Of a DNA stretch of 26,266 nucleotides, positions 1-9,508 are shown piece by piece (the stretch's first letter is position 1; each line of letters starts with the position of its first letter). A program made the position numbers and the translations under genes. Below the pieces are notes generated by a model. That model did no database searches. It was not told where the DNA came from and saw only the letters and a program-made list of their open reading frames with translations. The stretch lies in NCBI GenBank assembly GCA_900095095.1, contig FMBT01000672.1, positions 1-26,266 on the forward strand, given 5' to 3'. This DNA comes from Fragilariopsis cylindrus CCMP1102 (taxonomy: Eukaryota; Bacillariophyta; Bacillariophyceae; Bacillariales; Bacillariaceae).

Positions 1-592
1 GGGAAATGGGCATTGAAATTCATTCGGATATTTATGGTATATCCTATCATAAATTATATGAAAAAGAACCAATACCGACTGCAGCATCTATGTTGCGTGA
101 TGCTGTGCATATTTTTGGCTCACCACAATAATAGATTAGTTAAATTATTGTCCATCAGTAAATTACAGTTATTATTGTGTGCTTTCGTATTTTCGATATC
201 TTTTTAGTTGAATGTATTCTTGACTGGATAAGTGCAAAGCAGCAATTTTGCAAAATAAAATATACTACTACGGTATAATATAATATAAATTAAGTCAGCT
301 ATAATATCTCTACCATTATTAATAGAGCGAAGCGGGGGACATGAAAATGATAGCATGGTCATTCCCCCAAATCGATTTGAGTGCCCCCCGATTGTACTTC
401 CCCAAATACAATTAATTCGTGGTCGATCGGATCATCCAATCAGAATTTCAATATAGATGACACAAGAAATCTTCTCAAAACCCATCAAAAGAAAGTTCGA
501 AAGTTCTCCAAAATAGATCACGACTTGTCATTGCTTTTATAATAATTTGCCAAGGAAAATCAAGGCCGCCACTTCTGCCAACATCAGCATAA
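1..592. other. Intergenic, no gene seen
   Basis: This is the AT-rich leader in front of the uridine kinase gene. A short open frame near the left edge (13-207) reads as a hydrophobic, low-information peptide with no family resemblance and is probably chance. I see no tRNA or repeat here. The last 100 bases presumably hold the 5' UTR and promoter of the downstream gene, but no convincing TATA or initiator can be pointed to. Confidence 0.5.
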
Positions 593-1499
593 ATGCTCGG
601 GGGCAGCATCGTTCAGAAAATCATGGTCAAACCTATAACTATTGGAATTGCTGGAGGAACCGGGGCGGGCAAGACTTCCTTAAGCAATGCAATTTATAAG
701 GAATTAGGTGGACAAAAAAATTGTGTTCATTTGACACATGATCATTATTACAAAGATCAATCATACAAGACAATGGAGGAACGATCAAAAACCAATTTTG
801 ATCATCCAGATTCACTTGAAACAGAATTACTCGTCCAACATTTGCAAGAATTGAAGGAAGGGAAAATTGCTGTCTTACCTACCTATGATTTTAAAACACA
901 TGCACGTACACCAGTAACAACAATGGTCCATCCTAGAAATATCATCATCGTTGAAGGGATATTAATCTTTACCCATCCAGGTCTTTGCAAGGAGCTTGAT
1001 ATGAAAGTTTTTGTGGATGCTGATAGTGATACCCGCGTTTTACGACGAATAAGACGAGATACCGTTGAACGTGGTAGAACTTTAGACTCGTAAGCATTAA
1101 AAAATACTATACCATGTCGAAAAGAACAGAACGAAGCCTTTTTTATTTAGTATTATGAACGTGGACGCTAATAAATATTCCATCTTACGCATGCTTTTCT
1201 GTTCCTTCTTCTCTCTTGATTCGATATTTCCTTTGCTACATATTATCTGTTGCAATGATATTATTATTATTGCGATGCATACGTATGCGTATGCGTATCG
1301 TATAAATTGTTTTAAATAATAAAGGATTATGGAACAATACGAATCACATGTAAAGCCCATGCATGAGCAATGGGTGGAACCATCAAAGAAACACGCAGAT
1401 GTTATTATAAATTCTGAAGTTGGAACTAGTCAAAAAATTGCAATTGATATGCTCACAAATCATCTGCGAGTGCTGGTGAGTGCACTTGAAGAAAAATGA
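593..1499 (+). CDS. Uridine/cytidine kinase, two exons
   Basis: Pyrimidine salvage enzyme that phosphorylates uridine (and usually cytidine) to the monophosphate using ATP or GTP, normally in the cytosol. Exon 1 is 593-1089 and exon 2 is 1325-1499, joined in phase 2 to give 223 residues, close to the usual 200-230 for single-domain uridine kinases. Visible motifs are the P-loop GGTGAGKT (residues 21-28), the DHYY substrate loop (50-53), NFDHP (68-72), the EGI strand (121-123) and the RDTVERGR lid (155-162). After splicing the frame continues with a typical VKPMHEQWVEPSKKHADVII segment, which confirms the intron. The ATG at 623 would give a 213-residue protein starting MVKPITIGIAGG and is an equally good start. 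No plastid or mitochondrial presequence is obvious. The reading frame is intact, unlike several neighbours. Confidence 0.93.
1090..1324 (+). other. Intron of the uridine kinase gene
   Basis: GTAAGC donor at 1090 and AAG acceptor ending at 1324. It interrupts a Ser codon in phase 2 directly after the RGRTLDS motif. The intron is AT-rich and contains a perfect 12-bp palindrome, GCATACGTATGC, at 1277-1288, which I regard as incidental. Confidence 0.88.
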
Positions 1500-1774
1500 A
1501 TTAAAAAATTTACAGGGTCATTGATGCAACAATGAATACACTTCACGACGAGTAAAAAAAAGGAAGCAAAGTAATGATAGCTAGTTCCTTATTTTCAGAA
1601 AAAACTAACCGCAATGAAATAATATACAATAAAGAAAACTAGAAGCATCATATTATCTATATTTTTACCCCTGTGATGCATAAAGTACTATTCATCTACT
1701 ATGTTTGATTTCTCTTGCTTCTTTGCTTCCGAAGCCTTAATAGTAGAAAGTTTACTATACCTTCATGCGTACCA
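1500..1774. other. 3' intergenic between convergent genes
   Basis: 275 bases between the stop of uridine kinase (+) and the stop of the NTAQ1-like gene (-). The stretch is AT-rich and should hold the two 3' UTRs. I see no other feature. Confidence 0.5.
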
Positions 1775-2971
1775 TTATTTTATTTCTATCGTTGGAAGAA
1801 GGGCGTTATTATTATCTTCATAGCAACCGAACCTTTTTACAAGCCGTGATATGGAATATACTCGACCAAAAATGCGACTATGATTATGATTATCATCATT
1901 CTCGTTTTTATTGTCATTGTATTGTTATTGTCGTCGTTATCATCCTTTTCTCCGTTTTTCTGTTGATAGTCAACATCCTCGTTGGAGATTGTCATGTATT
2001 GTTTGAATGTGGTGGTAGCGGCACTATTAGAGTAGCATTATTATTACCAACATCATCCTTATTATTACTACTATTATCGTTTGAATTTGTGTTTTCATTA
2101 TGTTGCAAGATACAGTCATAAGATGGTGGTAGAGCATTCCATGTATTGGTGTCGGAATTATACATGTGTGAACGATTACTGGAAAAATGACGGAGGTAAA
2201 TCGAAGCATCAATAACGCTAGAAGAAGGAAGGGAAAGATCAGAGGTTGAAATAAAGAAAACGGCGAGAACATTTACTCATTAGTGCGGAAGAGATAATTA
2301 TTGTGTGGCGAGATAACCGCCGATGCGTGCTGTTCGTGTATCCAATTAAAGGATCCTCTTACGTACCGGAAATAGGGAGCATATTCTTTCGGCCAGTCTA
2401 AATTATTTGGAAATACCATCTCAATATAATCTTCTAAATGACATGGGAATGGTAAATAACTATCGACATCCCATACAAGTGTATTTTTCGTAAGAACAGT
2501 TGTTGTCGTAGTTCCTTCGGTCACGTCCTGATCGTCGTCGTTATTATTGTTGATATTGTTTTTATCATCATCATCATCATCATCATTTATCGTTGTTGTT
2601 GTTGTTGTTGAATTATTTTCTTGCTCGAGTAATATTACATGATAGTCCCAAAATACAGCTGAATCTCGATCCGAAGCAGCAAGTTGTTGAAAAAGTGGAG
2701 CACATCCTGTTGGATTTGAAATGAATACAACGTGATATTGGAAAGACGAAGTTGTTCTTGTGGTTGTTGCTGCAGCTGCAGCTGTTTTTATCTTCTTCTT
2801 CTTCTGCTGTTTTTGTTTTTTTTCTTGCTGCTGCTTTTTCTTCTCCTGTTGATGGATTTTTCGATAGGCTAGTCGCCATACATTTTCTTCACAATAACAT
2901 GGAACACGTAGAGATTTATCGGATGAAGCTTCAATGGCCGATTTTGCTGCGCCTGCTGCTGCTGCCGACAT
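1775..2971 (-). CDS. NTAQ1: Protein N-terminal glutamine amidohydrolase (NTAQ1/WDYHV), frame-broken
   Basis: Deamidates N-terminal Gln of proteins to Glu, the first step of the Arg/N-degron pathway. Exon 1 (2971-2277) encodes the CYCEEN block with the catalytic Cys (residue 27), FISNP, the WDYHV-type box with the catalytic His (residue 111), and WDVDSYLPFPC with the catalytic Asp (167-170). A 98-nt intron (2276-2179) leads into exon 2, which resumes with DNRSHM, TWNALPPSYDCIL, KQYMTIS and finally GRVYSISRLVKRFG, all family landmarks. The reading frame must shift twice in exon 2: one base appears to be missing in a T3 run (plus strand 2002-2004) and one in a T5 run (1905-1909). Allowing for these, the product is about 366 residues against roughly 200 in animals. 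The excess comes from a Lys/Gln-rich insert (40-63), an Asp/Asn/Thr insert (119-160) between the catalytic His and Asp, and Asn-rich patches near the C-terminus. Family assignment is firm; whether the copy is functional depends on the breaks. Confidence 0.9.
2179..2276 (-). other. Intron of the NTAQ1-like gene
   Basis: On the minus strand the donor is GTAAAT at 2276 and the acceptor is TTTTTCCAG ending at 2179. Splicing in phase 2 joins the LFRTN segment to DNRSHM, restoring the conserved RSHM region of the family. Confidence 0.85.
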
Positions 2972-3822
2972 TATTCTCTTTCTATATACAATACTTCTAC
3001 AAATGAGAGCCTCCGTTCCACCGTATATAATAAAAATGCTTTTGTCCCCTCGTACCTCGTTCTACTTTTACTCCAGCTTCGTTAACATCATTAACATACA
3101 AAAATGATCGTTGTGCATTATAATATTATTATTGTGCTAAAGAAATTGTGTTTTCATTTCTTTACATTTTTAAATTTTTTCTAAATCCAGTCCCACATTG
3201 AGTGAGTCGTGAAATATGCAGGACTGACTGACTCAGAACCAATTACACTCACACGTATCTTCCGCGTAGAGAAAAAGGAGACTTCTTCGACACGCTTATT
3301 TTCACACGCACTCGCTCGTCACCTTTGTGTCAGCGATTTTGATGATGAAGAAAGCAAACATCAACAAAAAGCAAAAAACAATCAACACGCAGATTGTATG
3401 ATGCTAACAGAAACTTCTTGTTCTAATTGTTACCTTTAATGAAAACGATTCAAATACAAATATACTTGCAGTAACTTACTAGTAGTGATATACCAACATA
3501 CATAAGAACAATTCCATCATCCTGGCACGACCCATTCCTTTGATATATTAGAGAAAAACGCAACACTATCGAATCAATCAATTTCTACGGTATGAATACG
3601 AAATGTTCTGTTTAAGTGAGTCAACAGAAACGAGAACGAGAGACGACGACGAACGAGTTCTTTATACTCTTCTACGTCTTACACGATACCAAAAGAATAT
3701 CGATATTAACGACAGAACCTGATAAAAGTTCTAGAAGAAAACGAAAAAGAAATCATACATCTAAAATAATAATAATAAATTCATCATCACAGCAATCATC
3801 ATCAATAGTACCAATAATAGGT
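2972..3822. other. Divergent intergenic region
   Basis: 850 bases between the starts of NTAQ1 (-) and the CCA-adding enzyme (+), so it should contain both promoters. Two open stretches occur on the plus strand, but neither begins with ATG (GTG at 3209 and 3616). The 3616-3822 stretch is in frame with the CCA enzyme and lacks an ATG, so I treat it as 5' UTR. No clear core promoter element is visible. Confidence 0.45.
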
Positions 3823-6638
3823 ATGTTTCAGCGCCAAATAATAATGGTGGTAATGATTTTGACAATATTATCATCGCCCCGTCTCATGCTCAAAAGGATA
3901 CCCATCGCAAATGGCTTGTCTGTAACAAGAACATCAACAAAAACAAAAACAACGAGGAGCGGCGGAATAACAACAACTGCAGGAACAACAGCTTTATTGA
4001 AAACAATTTCAATCTCCCCAGCAATATCGTCGTCATCGTTATCATCATCATCGGCATTGAATTTAGCACTTGACTCTCGGGAACTTCGATTTTATGGTGC
4101 TGCTGGTGGGGATACCGTTAGACGATCAAGTAGCGACAGTAATAGCAAAGATGCTGCTGCAGATGTTGGAACTTATTACAATCAGGAATGGTTTGCTAGT
4201 GCAACTTTGTCTGCAACGAAGGATCAAAATCAAGCACCCGTTCTTGCGTTAGCGGGTGTCGGATTAGAAGATAATGAAGAACTGAACAAAAGGATCAATA
4301 ATTTTAACAAAAATAAAAATATCAATGACAGTACAAGTATGAATAGCAGCAACGAGGATGGTATAACAAACAACAAAAACAACAGTAACGAGAGTAATAA
4401 AGAAGAAGACGGATCTACTTCTTCGCATTATTGTTACGAGACAGAGCAACAACAAAAACAACAACATCCTCCTCCTAAACGTGGGTACGGGCCATATATT
4501 AATCTATCTCCAGAAGAACGTGAACTTTTCAGATTGATACGAAAAGCACGGGATGAATCTGGTCTATCAACGACGATGCGTGTTGCAGGTGGATGGGTCC
4601 GTGACAAACTATTGGCAACACCTGAATTTACCCGCACGTATGGTTTCCTCGACAATAATGACGATGATGATGGTGGGGATGGGGATGATACTACTATCGC
4701 TCGCAACAACGGCGGTAGTAGCAGCGGCAGCAGCAACAGATCTACACCCAAAAGATTGACTTCAAAATATAAGACCTCATCAGCACAATCAACTTCAGCA
4801 GGTCGATTTGGAGGGAAGGTAATTGGCGACGGAAAAAAGAACAAGAAAAAGAACAAGAACAGCATCAACAGCAAGAATGCTTCTAATGCAGGATCGATGC
4901 AACGATTTCAACAACATGAACCTGTTGATATTGATATTGCATTAGATGATATGTTGGGAAGAGAATTTGCTGAACTATTAAACGAATGTTTAAGCAAAAT
5001 GGGTGAAAAGACGCATGGTGTTGGTGTTGTATTAAAAAATCCTGAAAAGAGTAAACATTTAGAAACAGCAACAATGAAGGTTGGTACATTTTGGATTGAC
5101 TTTGTTAATTTACGTGCAGAAGAATATACACAAGATAGTCGTATTCCAGATTTAATGAGAATCGGCACGCCATCAGAAGATGCATTCCGAAGAGACCTAA
5201 CCATCAATAGTTTATTTTACAATGTTAATAATGGACAAGTTGAAGATTGGACAGGACGTGGTTTTTGAAGATTTGCGACGATGTGTCGTTTCGACGCCAT
5301 TAGCACCCCTGACAACACTATTAGACGATCCATTGCGAACATTACGATCGGTACGATTTGCAGCACGTCTACGATTTACCATGGATGATGCATTAGTTGA
5401 AGCTGCCATGGATGATCGTGTCCGCAAAGCATTAGCTGAAAAAGTTTCACGTGAACGAATCGGTGTGAAGTTGATTTGATGTTACGGTCACCTGATCCTG
5501 TCGGTGCTATGCGTCTATTAATCAATTTGAATTTAGCCAGAACAGTTTTTCCTATTGAAAAATTATTAAGTACAACGAGTACCACATCCATCAGCAGCAG
5601 CAAGAACGAAGACGAAGACGAAGATGACTTTTATGAGGATTTATTCGAAAGAGGTTTGGATTTACTATCGACCAATTACGATCAATTGGAAGAATGTAAG
5701 CTATTTCCACCCGTTTGGTGTAATAAGTCCTATCAGGGTTCCTTTACAACACATGGGACACAAGATACTTCTCTCTCTGAAGATGATGACGCATTACGAT
5801 ATATGTGGTATGCATCCTTCCTTAAACCATTGTACGATCATTCTTTAATGATTGATCCACTGGGTAAAAACTTAGGAAAAAAGGCAAATCGTTCTGTAGT
5901 TTGTAAACTTTTGGTCGATGAATTAAAACGACCAACACGAGAGGCGGAAGCTGTAGGAAAAATTATGAAGGGTGCAAATGACTTCAAAGAATTGATGGAT
6001 TGTGGTGGAGATTTCTCGGCTGTTTCGATCTTATTAAGTGATATAAGAGTCCACGAAGATAATGGCGATAACATCAGCTCTTCTTCTTCCTCCTCCTCCG
6101 ATGATGATGTCAGCGACATTAGTAGCAATGCATCACAGGGTGGTGTGGGTAGTCGTAAGATGAAGTGTTCCATGAATGGTCAAGACGTCTACACTGCTAC
6201 AGAAAATGACCCCGTTTGGGATCATGCCATGGAATTTCGTTTACAGTGTTCGAATGTAATGCGGAAGGTTGGACCATTATGGAGAGCTGCACTTTTCTTG
6301 GCCATGTCGGAACACATTACGGAGGCTTTACAGGATGATTTGGATTATGTAATTGAAGGTGATATTGTTGATGAAAGCCAGGAAGATTTACGACAACGAG
6401 AAGTTGAACGATACGATAGTGTCGGAACGGCAATGCAACGGATAGGACTTGTTGGATATATGAACAAAAACCATTAATGGATGGAGGAGAAGTTAAAAAG
6501 GTATTACCTAACATACCAAAGGGTCCAATATTCCGTGATGTAATGGATGAACAAGTAGAGTGGATGACACTTCACCCATGCGCAGGAGCTGATATCCTTG
6601 CACGGCATTTAGCTCAAACGTTTCCCGACTACCAGTAG
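3823..6638 (+). CDS. tRNA CCA-adding enzyme (tRNA nucleotidyltransferase), frame-broken
   Basis: Adds or repairs the 3' CCA end of tRNAs; class II nucleotidyltransferase / poly(A) polymerase family. The start is the first in-frame ATG (3823). It is followed by a hydrophobic stretch (MVVMILTILSS), which could be a signal or organelle-targeting leader, and a Thr/Ser-rich linker. Catalytic core: VAGGWVRD (about residues 255-262), DIDIALDD metal-binding Asp pair (about 369-371), RRDLTINSLFYN (about 456), DDPLRTLRSVRFAARLRF and EKVSRERIGV. The C-terminal KPLMDGGEV and FRDVMDEQVEWMTLHP helices are also recognisable. A low-complexity Asp/Gly/Ser/Lys insert of about 100 residues separates the VRD and DxD motifs. 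The frame breaks three times: one extra T in the T5 run after GGACGTGG (about 5264), one missing base near 5472-5480, and one missing A in the A5 run at 6466-6470. Allowing for these the product is about 938 residues. Family is certain; exact start and targeting are not. Confidence 0.92.
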
Positions 6639-7310
6639 TTAGAATGAAGGGTAAAAATAAATAAAGTAATAATGATAATTGTACTCTATCTAGTATTATT
6701 ATTTATTATTATACTATACGCAAACACACACACAAACGCACACACAAATACATAATCCTTCTTTTCTTTCTACTATCACATGCAGTGATTCTCAACCTGG
6801 CATACAACTTAATAGTAACGTACGGCTCAGTTTCTACCGTAATGGTACCATAGATAAAAGTATATTCTATCGTGTCGTAGGTACATTTACTATTAGCGGT
6901 AGTGTAAGTACATAGTAATCATATGATAACTAGTCCAGTGACAAATTCAAAATTCACCACGTTGAAAATCGGATAAGGGCTTATTTCACAGTCCGTTTCA
7001 AAACTACTTGTCGAACTTTAAAACTTGCTTGTGAATAGGATGCAATGCGCTTATTAACTTCACGTCCTATCTTCACATACCTTTTCTCAGCTTATCGATA
7101 CCAACCTTTCTCACGATAAACTGATTGATTCTAGTCTAACTTATCAATTACTATAGAACCAAACCATAAATCTCAAATACTACTAACTGAAGAGTCGAGG
7201 TGAATAGTGTGCTGCGCTCATTACCCAAGTGATCGTCCCCTTAATAATAATAATAATAATAATAATACATAACAGCAATAAAACAAATACATACCGGAAC
7301 AATAAGCAAA
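6639..7310. other. Intergenic with simple repeats
   Basis: About 670 bases between the CCA-adding enzyme and TLC protein 1, both on the plus strand. It contains a CA-rich imperfect repeat near 6721-6750 and a TAA trinucleotide run at 7242-7267 about 45 bases before the TLC start. I see no gene, tRNA or conserved ORF. Confidence 0.5.
7242..7267 (+). repeat. (TAA)n microsatellite
   Basis: About eight TAA units immediately upstream of the TLC protein 1 start codon, probably within its 5' UTR or proximal promoter. Confidence 0.85.
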
Positions 7311-8572
7311 ATGGCTCCTAGACAAAGGAATATGCCTTCATCCGCATCCACAAAAGGACCGTCTTTTGTTGTTGAAGAATCTTCGTCATCAACCTCTGAT
7401 GACACTTCCACTACTTCGGCGTTATTACCATCAGAAGAGAAGAAATTTTTAGCAACTCAAAAGACGATAAAATCGAAACCACCATTAACATTAAATATTA
7501 CAGAATCTGACATTGCTAGAGACAATCACGATTGGTTTAATGTTGTCGGACTATTTTTTGTCGTTGGTTCATGCGCTATGAACTATGAGTTTCCGTCGGG
7601 TCATTACACAGGTGATTACTTTTGGGCAATGTGGACGGTGAGTAACATGTCAAATGCTGTCCGTTCTCATGGTGTGATTAGTTAGTTATATATCTCGTTT
7701 CTTTTTCTTCTTTAATCGTGCAAGCAAAGAAAGTAACGAGATTCAGATGTTTGTTTGCTTCCTTTTGTTTATTGAGAGAAGGATCCGTACAAATACTTAC
7801 CACTTTTTTGTTTTATATTCATACCCCATGCGTTCTTGAACATTATTTGTTCTATATAGACTACCTTGATATATTTCATTATTGATCTAACTTGGGTAGC
7901 GTTAATTCCCATCTGTGTAAAAAGTCCTGGTGTTATTATAAAGGTACGTCACGTTATCGATTATTGATGTGAGACTTTTGCTTCAGTGTTTCTTCTTCTG
8001 ACATGACATAAAATATTCACATATTATACTTACTCAACACGACGCCATTTGTATATTCATAATCAACGTGATTGCTTCCGCATGTTATCAATTTATCAAA
8101 CAAACAAACAAACAAATAATATTGATATTAATAGCATCATATTGTTGCCATACTTTACATGACTGGGGGACCATTTTATCCACAATATCGTTGGGTGATG
8201 GGTGCAACTTTGTCGGTGGAACTCAATACATGGTTATTAATTGTTCGTCGTTTGGTCTATCGAAGTTGTTACTGTTCCAGTTATCGAACCGCTCCACCTG
8301 TCATCACAGCCACAGTTTCAACTTTATTTTATATAACATGGATCGTAATTCGATGTTACTTGTATCCGAAACTATTATTTATATTTTTTGATATGTGGAT
8401 GATACAAATTGAATCAACGGGACAATATCTTTTCTCGGAACTAATGTTTATTCCCGTCCATGCTGCATTATGTGTTCTGAATTTTAAATGGACGTATGAC
8501 TTGTTCAAACCTATCATTAATCGTTGGATGGGTACGGGACCAAAATCAATGGTCGTTCAAGATGGATTGTAG
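7311..8572 (+). CDS. TLC-domain-like multi-pass membrane protein 1, three exons
   Basis: Exons 7311-7637, 7860-7943 and 8135-8572 join in phase 0 at both junctions to give 282 residues. A soluble Ser/Thr-rich N-terminus of about 75 residues precedes hydrophobic segments around 77-95, 108-128, 138-147, 190-215 and 235-260. The core reads SPGVIIK-HH (His pair at 138-139), RWVMGATLSVELNTW (157-170), a YP-containing helix, and LNFKWTYDL near the C-terminus. This His pair plus ELNTW arrangement fits TRAM/LAG1/CLN8 (TLC) domains, membrane proteins linked to lipid metabolism or transport; the substrate cannot be told. The splice sites were fixed by alignment with the intronless paralogue at 17050-17979, which matches across both junctions. 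The frame is intact. The TLC assignment is inferred from pattern rather than a search. Confidence 0.82.
7638..7859 (+). other. Intron 1 of TLC protein 1
   Basis: GTGAGT donor and TATATAG acceptor, phase 0, between WAMWT and TTLIYFIIDL. The paralogue reads straight through the equivalent site as YWSTLSYFIADL. Confidence 0.88.
7944..8134 (+). other. Intron 2 of TLC protein 1
   Basis: GTACGT donor and TTAATAG acceptor, phase 0, exactly between SPGVIIK and the conserved His pair. It contains a five-unit CAAA repeat at 8097-8116 close to the acceptor. Confidence 0.88.
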
Positions 8573-9028
8573 TAATATCAAAAATCTATTGGCAAGCAAA
8601 TAACGCAAACTCAAACACACAAATAATATAATAGTGACAAATCTGACCGGGCCTACCTATTAGCGGACGATGGGATGCAGCAAAAATAACATACTTCACA
8701 AGTGATAGCAATAAGTACTTTGTACAGTATAAGCGTTAATTGTTACATATAGTATTATTTGAACACGAATTCTACATACTGTAGAATAAAATTGCTGCTT
8801 CGTAAGGTATGACAGCTGTTGCGTTTTGTATCTTCTTAATTGCAAGGAATAGTACACAATCAGTAAGATTTAGCTGTATTGTGTGTCTGTTTATTCCATC
8901 AAAAATTCCTACTTGTTCTGTTATTGTAGTCTTCAATTTATTCTATCTTATTTTTGGACTGAATTTCAGTTCATTTAGGTAAGACAAAAATATTGTTGTT
9001 CATCGTTTTAAGAAAGATGAGACGATAA

Positions 9029-9054
9029 CCCCCCCCCCCCCCCGCCGCCCCCCC
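9029..9054 (+). repeat. Poly-C tract
   Basis: Fifteen C, then GCCG, then seven C. The strand composition is extreme against an AT-rich background. The exact length is likely unreliable in any sequencing technology. Confidence 0.9.
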
Positions 9055-9169
9055 TCAGATAGAATGCGCATTGCTGCATGACGTATCTAATACTACTACT
9101 TGATACTGTTGCTGTTGTCTTCGACACCCGCCCTGTCCTTTTTCCTACAATATATGGTTGAGATCTGAA

Positions 9170-9217
9170 CATATAATAATATTATATATATATATTATTA
9201 TATATATCCTATATATG
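9170..9217 (+). repeat. TA/TAA-rich simple repeat
   Basis: Alternating TA and TAA units, able to fold back on themselves. They lie about 300 bases upstream of the gamma-tubulin start. Confidence 0.8.
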
Positions 9218-9508
9218 AAAGAAACTAAGATAGTAACGTGTCCTACCTATCATATATATGGACATACTAGTAGTACGTACATTATAGTCCCCTACTGTAC
9301 TTATAACATCATCATGATGTCATTGGTGCGCAATTTTTTAACTAACAATAATTATTGTACGCAAAACTGAAAGATCCGACAACAAACAACAACAAGACAA
9401 CACAACAGCAAACAAAACATAAAACATCAATTGACGACGACCATTATCACGAAACGAGACCAATAGCCTACGTGCCGAACACAGCAATAAAAATAAGCCC
9501 AAAGAAAG

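Larger units (their letters stand above)
8573..9508. other. Intergenic with homopolymer and AT repeats
   Basis: About 940 bases between TLC protein 1 and gamma-tubulin. It holds a C-rich tract (9029-9054), a TA/TAA-rich run (about 9170-9217) and a short inverted repeat TTCTACA...TGTAGAA at 8770-8786. Open frames in it are short and low in information. The gamma-tubulin promoter and leader must lie in the last few hundred bases. Confidence 0.5.

Noticed and set aside
13..207. 64-residue ORF at the left edge
   Set aside because: Hydrophobic, no recognisable pattern, in AT-rich DNA where ORFs of this size arise by chance.
1277..1288. Perfect 12-bp palindrome GCATACGTATGC in the uridine kinase intron
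   Set aside because: Part of a short GCGTAT-like tandem stretch, isolated, with no sign of function.
1097..1360. Minus-strand ORF over the uridine kinase intron
   Set aside because: Covers the well-supported intron and start of exon 2 of the uridine kinase; an antisense shadow.
1765..2121. Plus-strand ORF of 118 residues
   Set aside because: Antisense to the 3' exon of the NTAQ1-like gene, whose conserved motifs are clear; the plus translation is Leu/Val-rich repeat product.
3209..3439. 76-residue open stretch in the NTAQ1/CCA gap
   Set aside because: Starts with GTG and has no ATG at its head; no family features.
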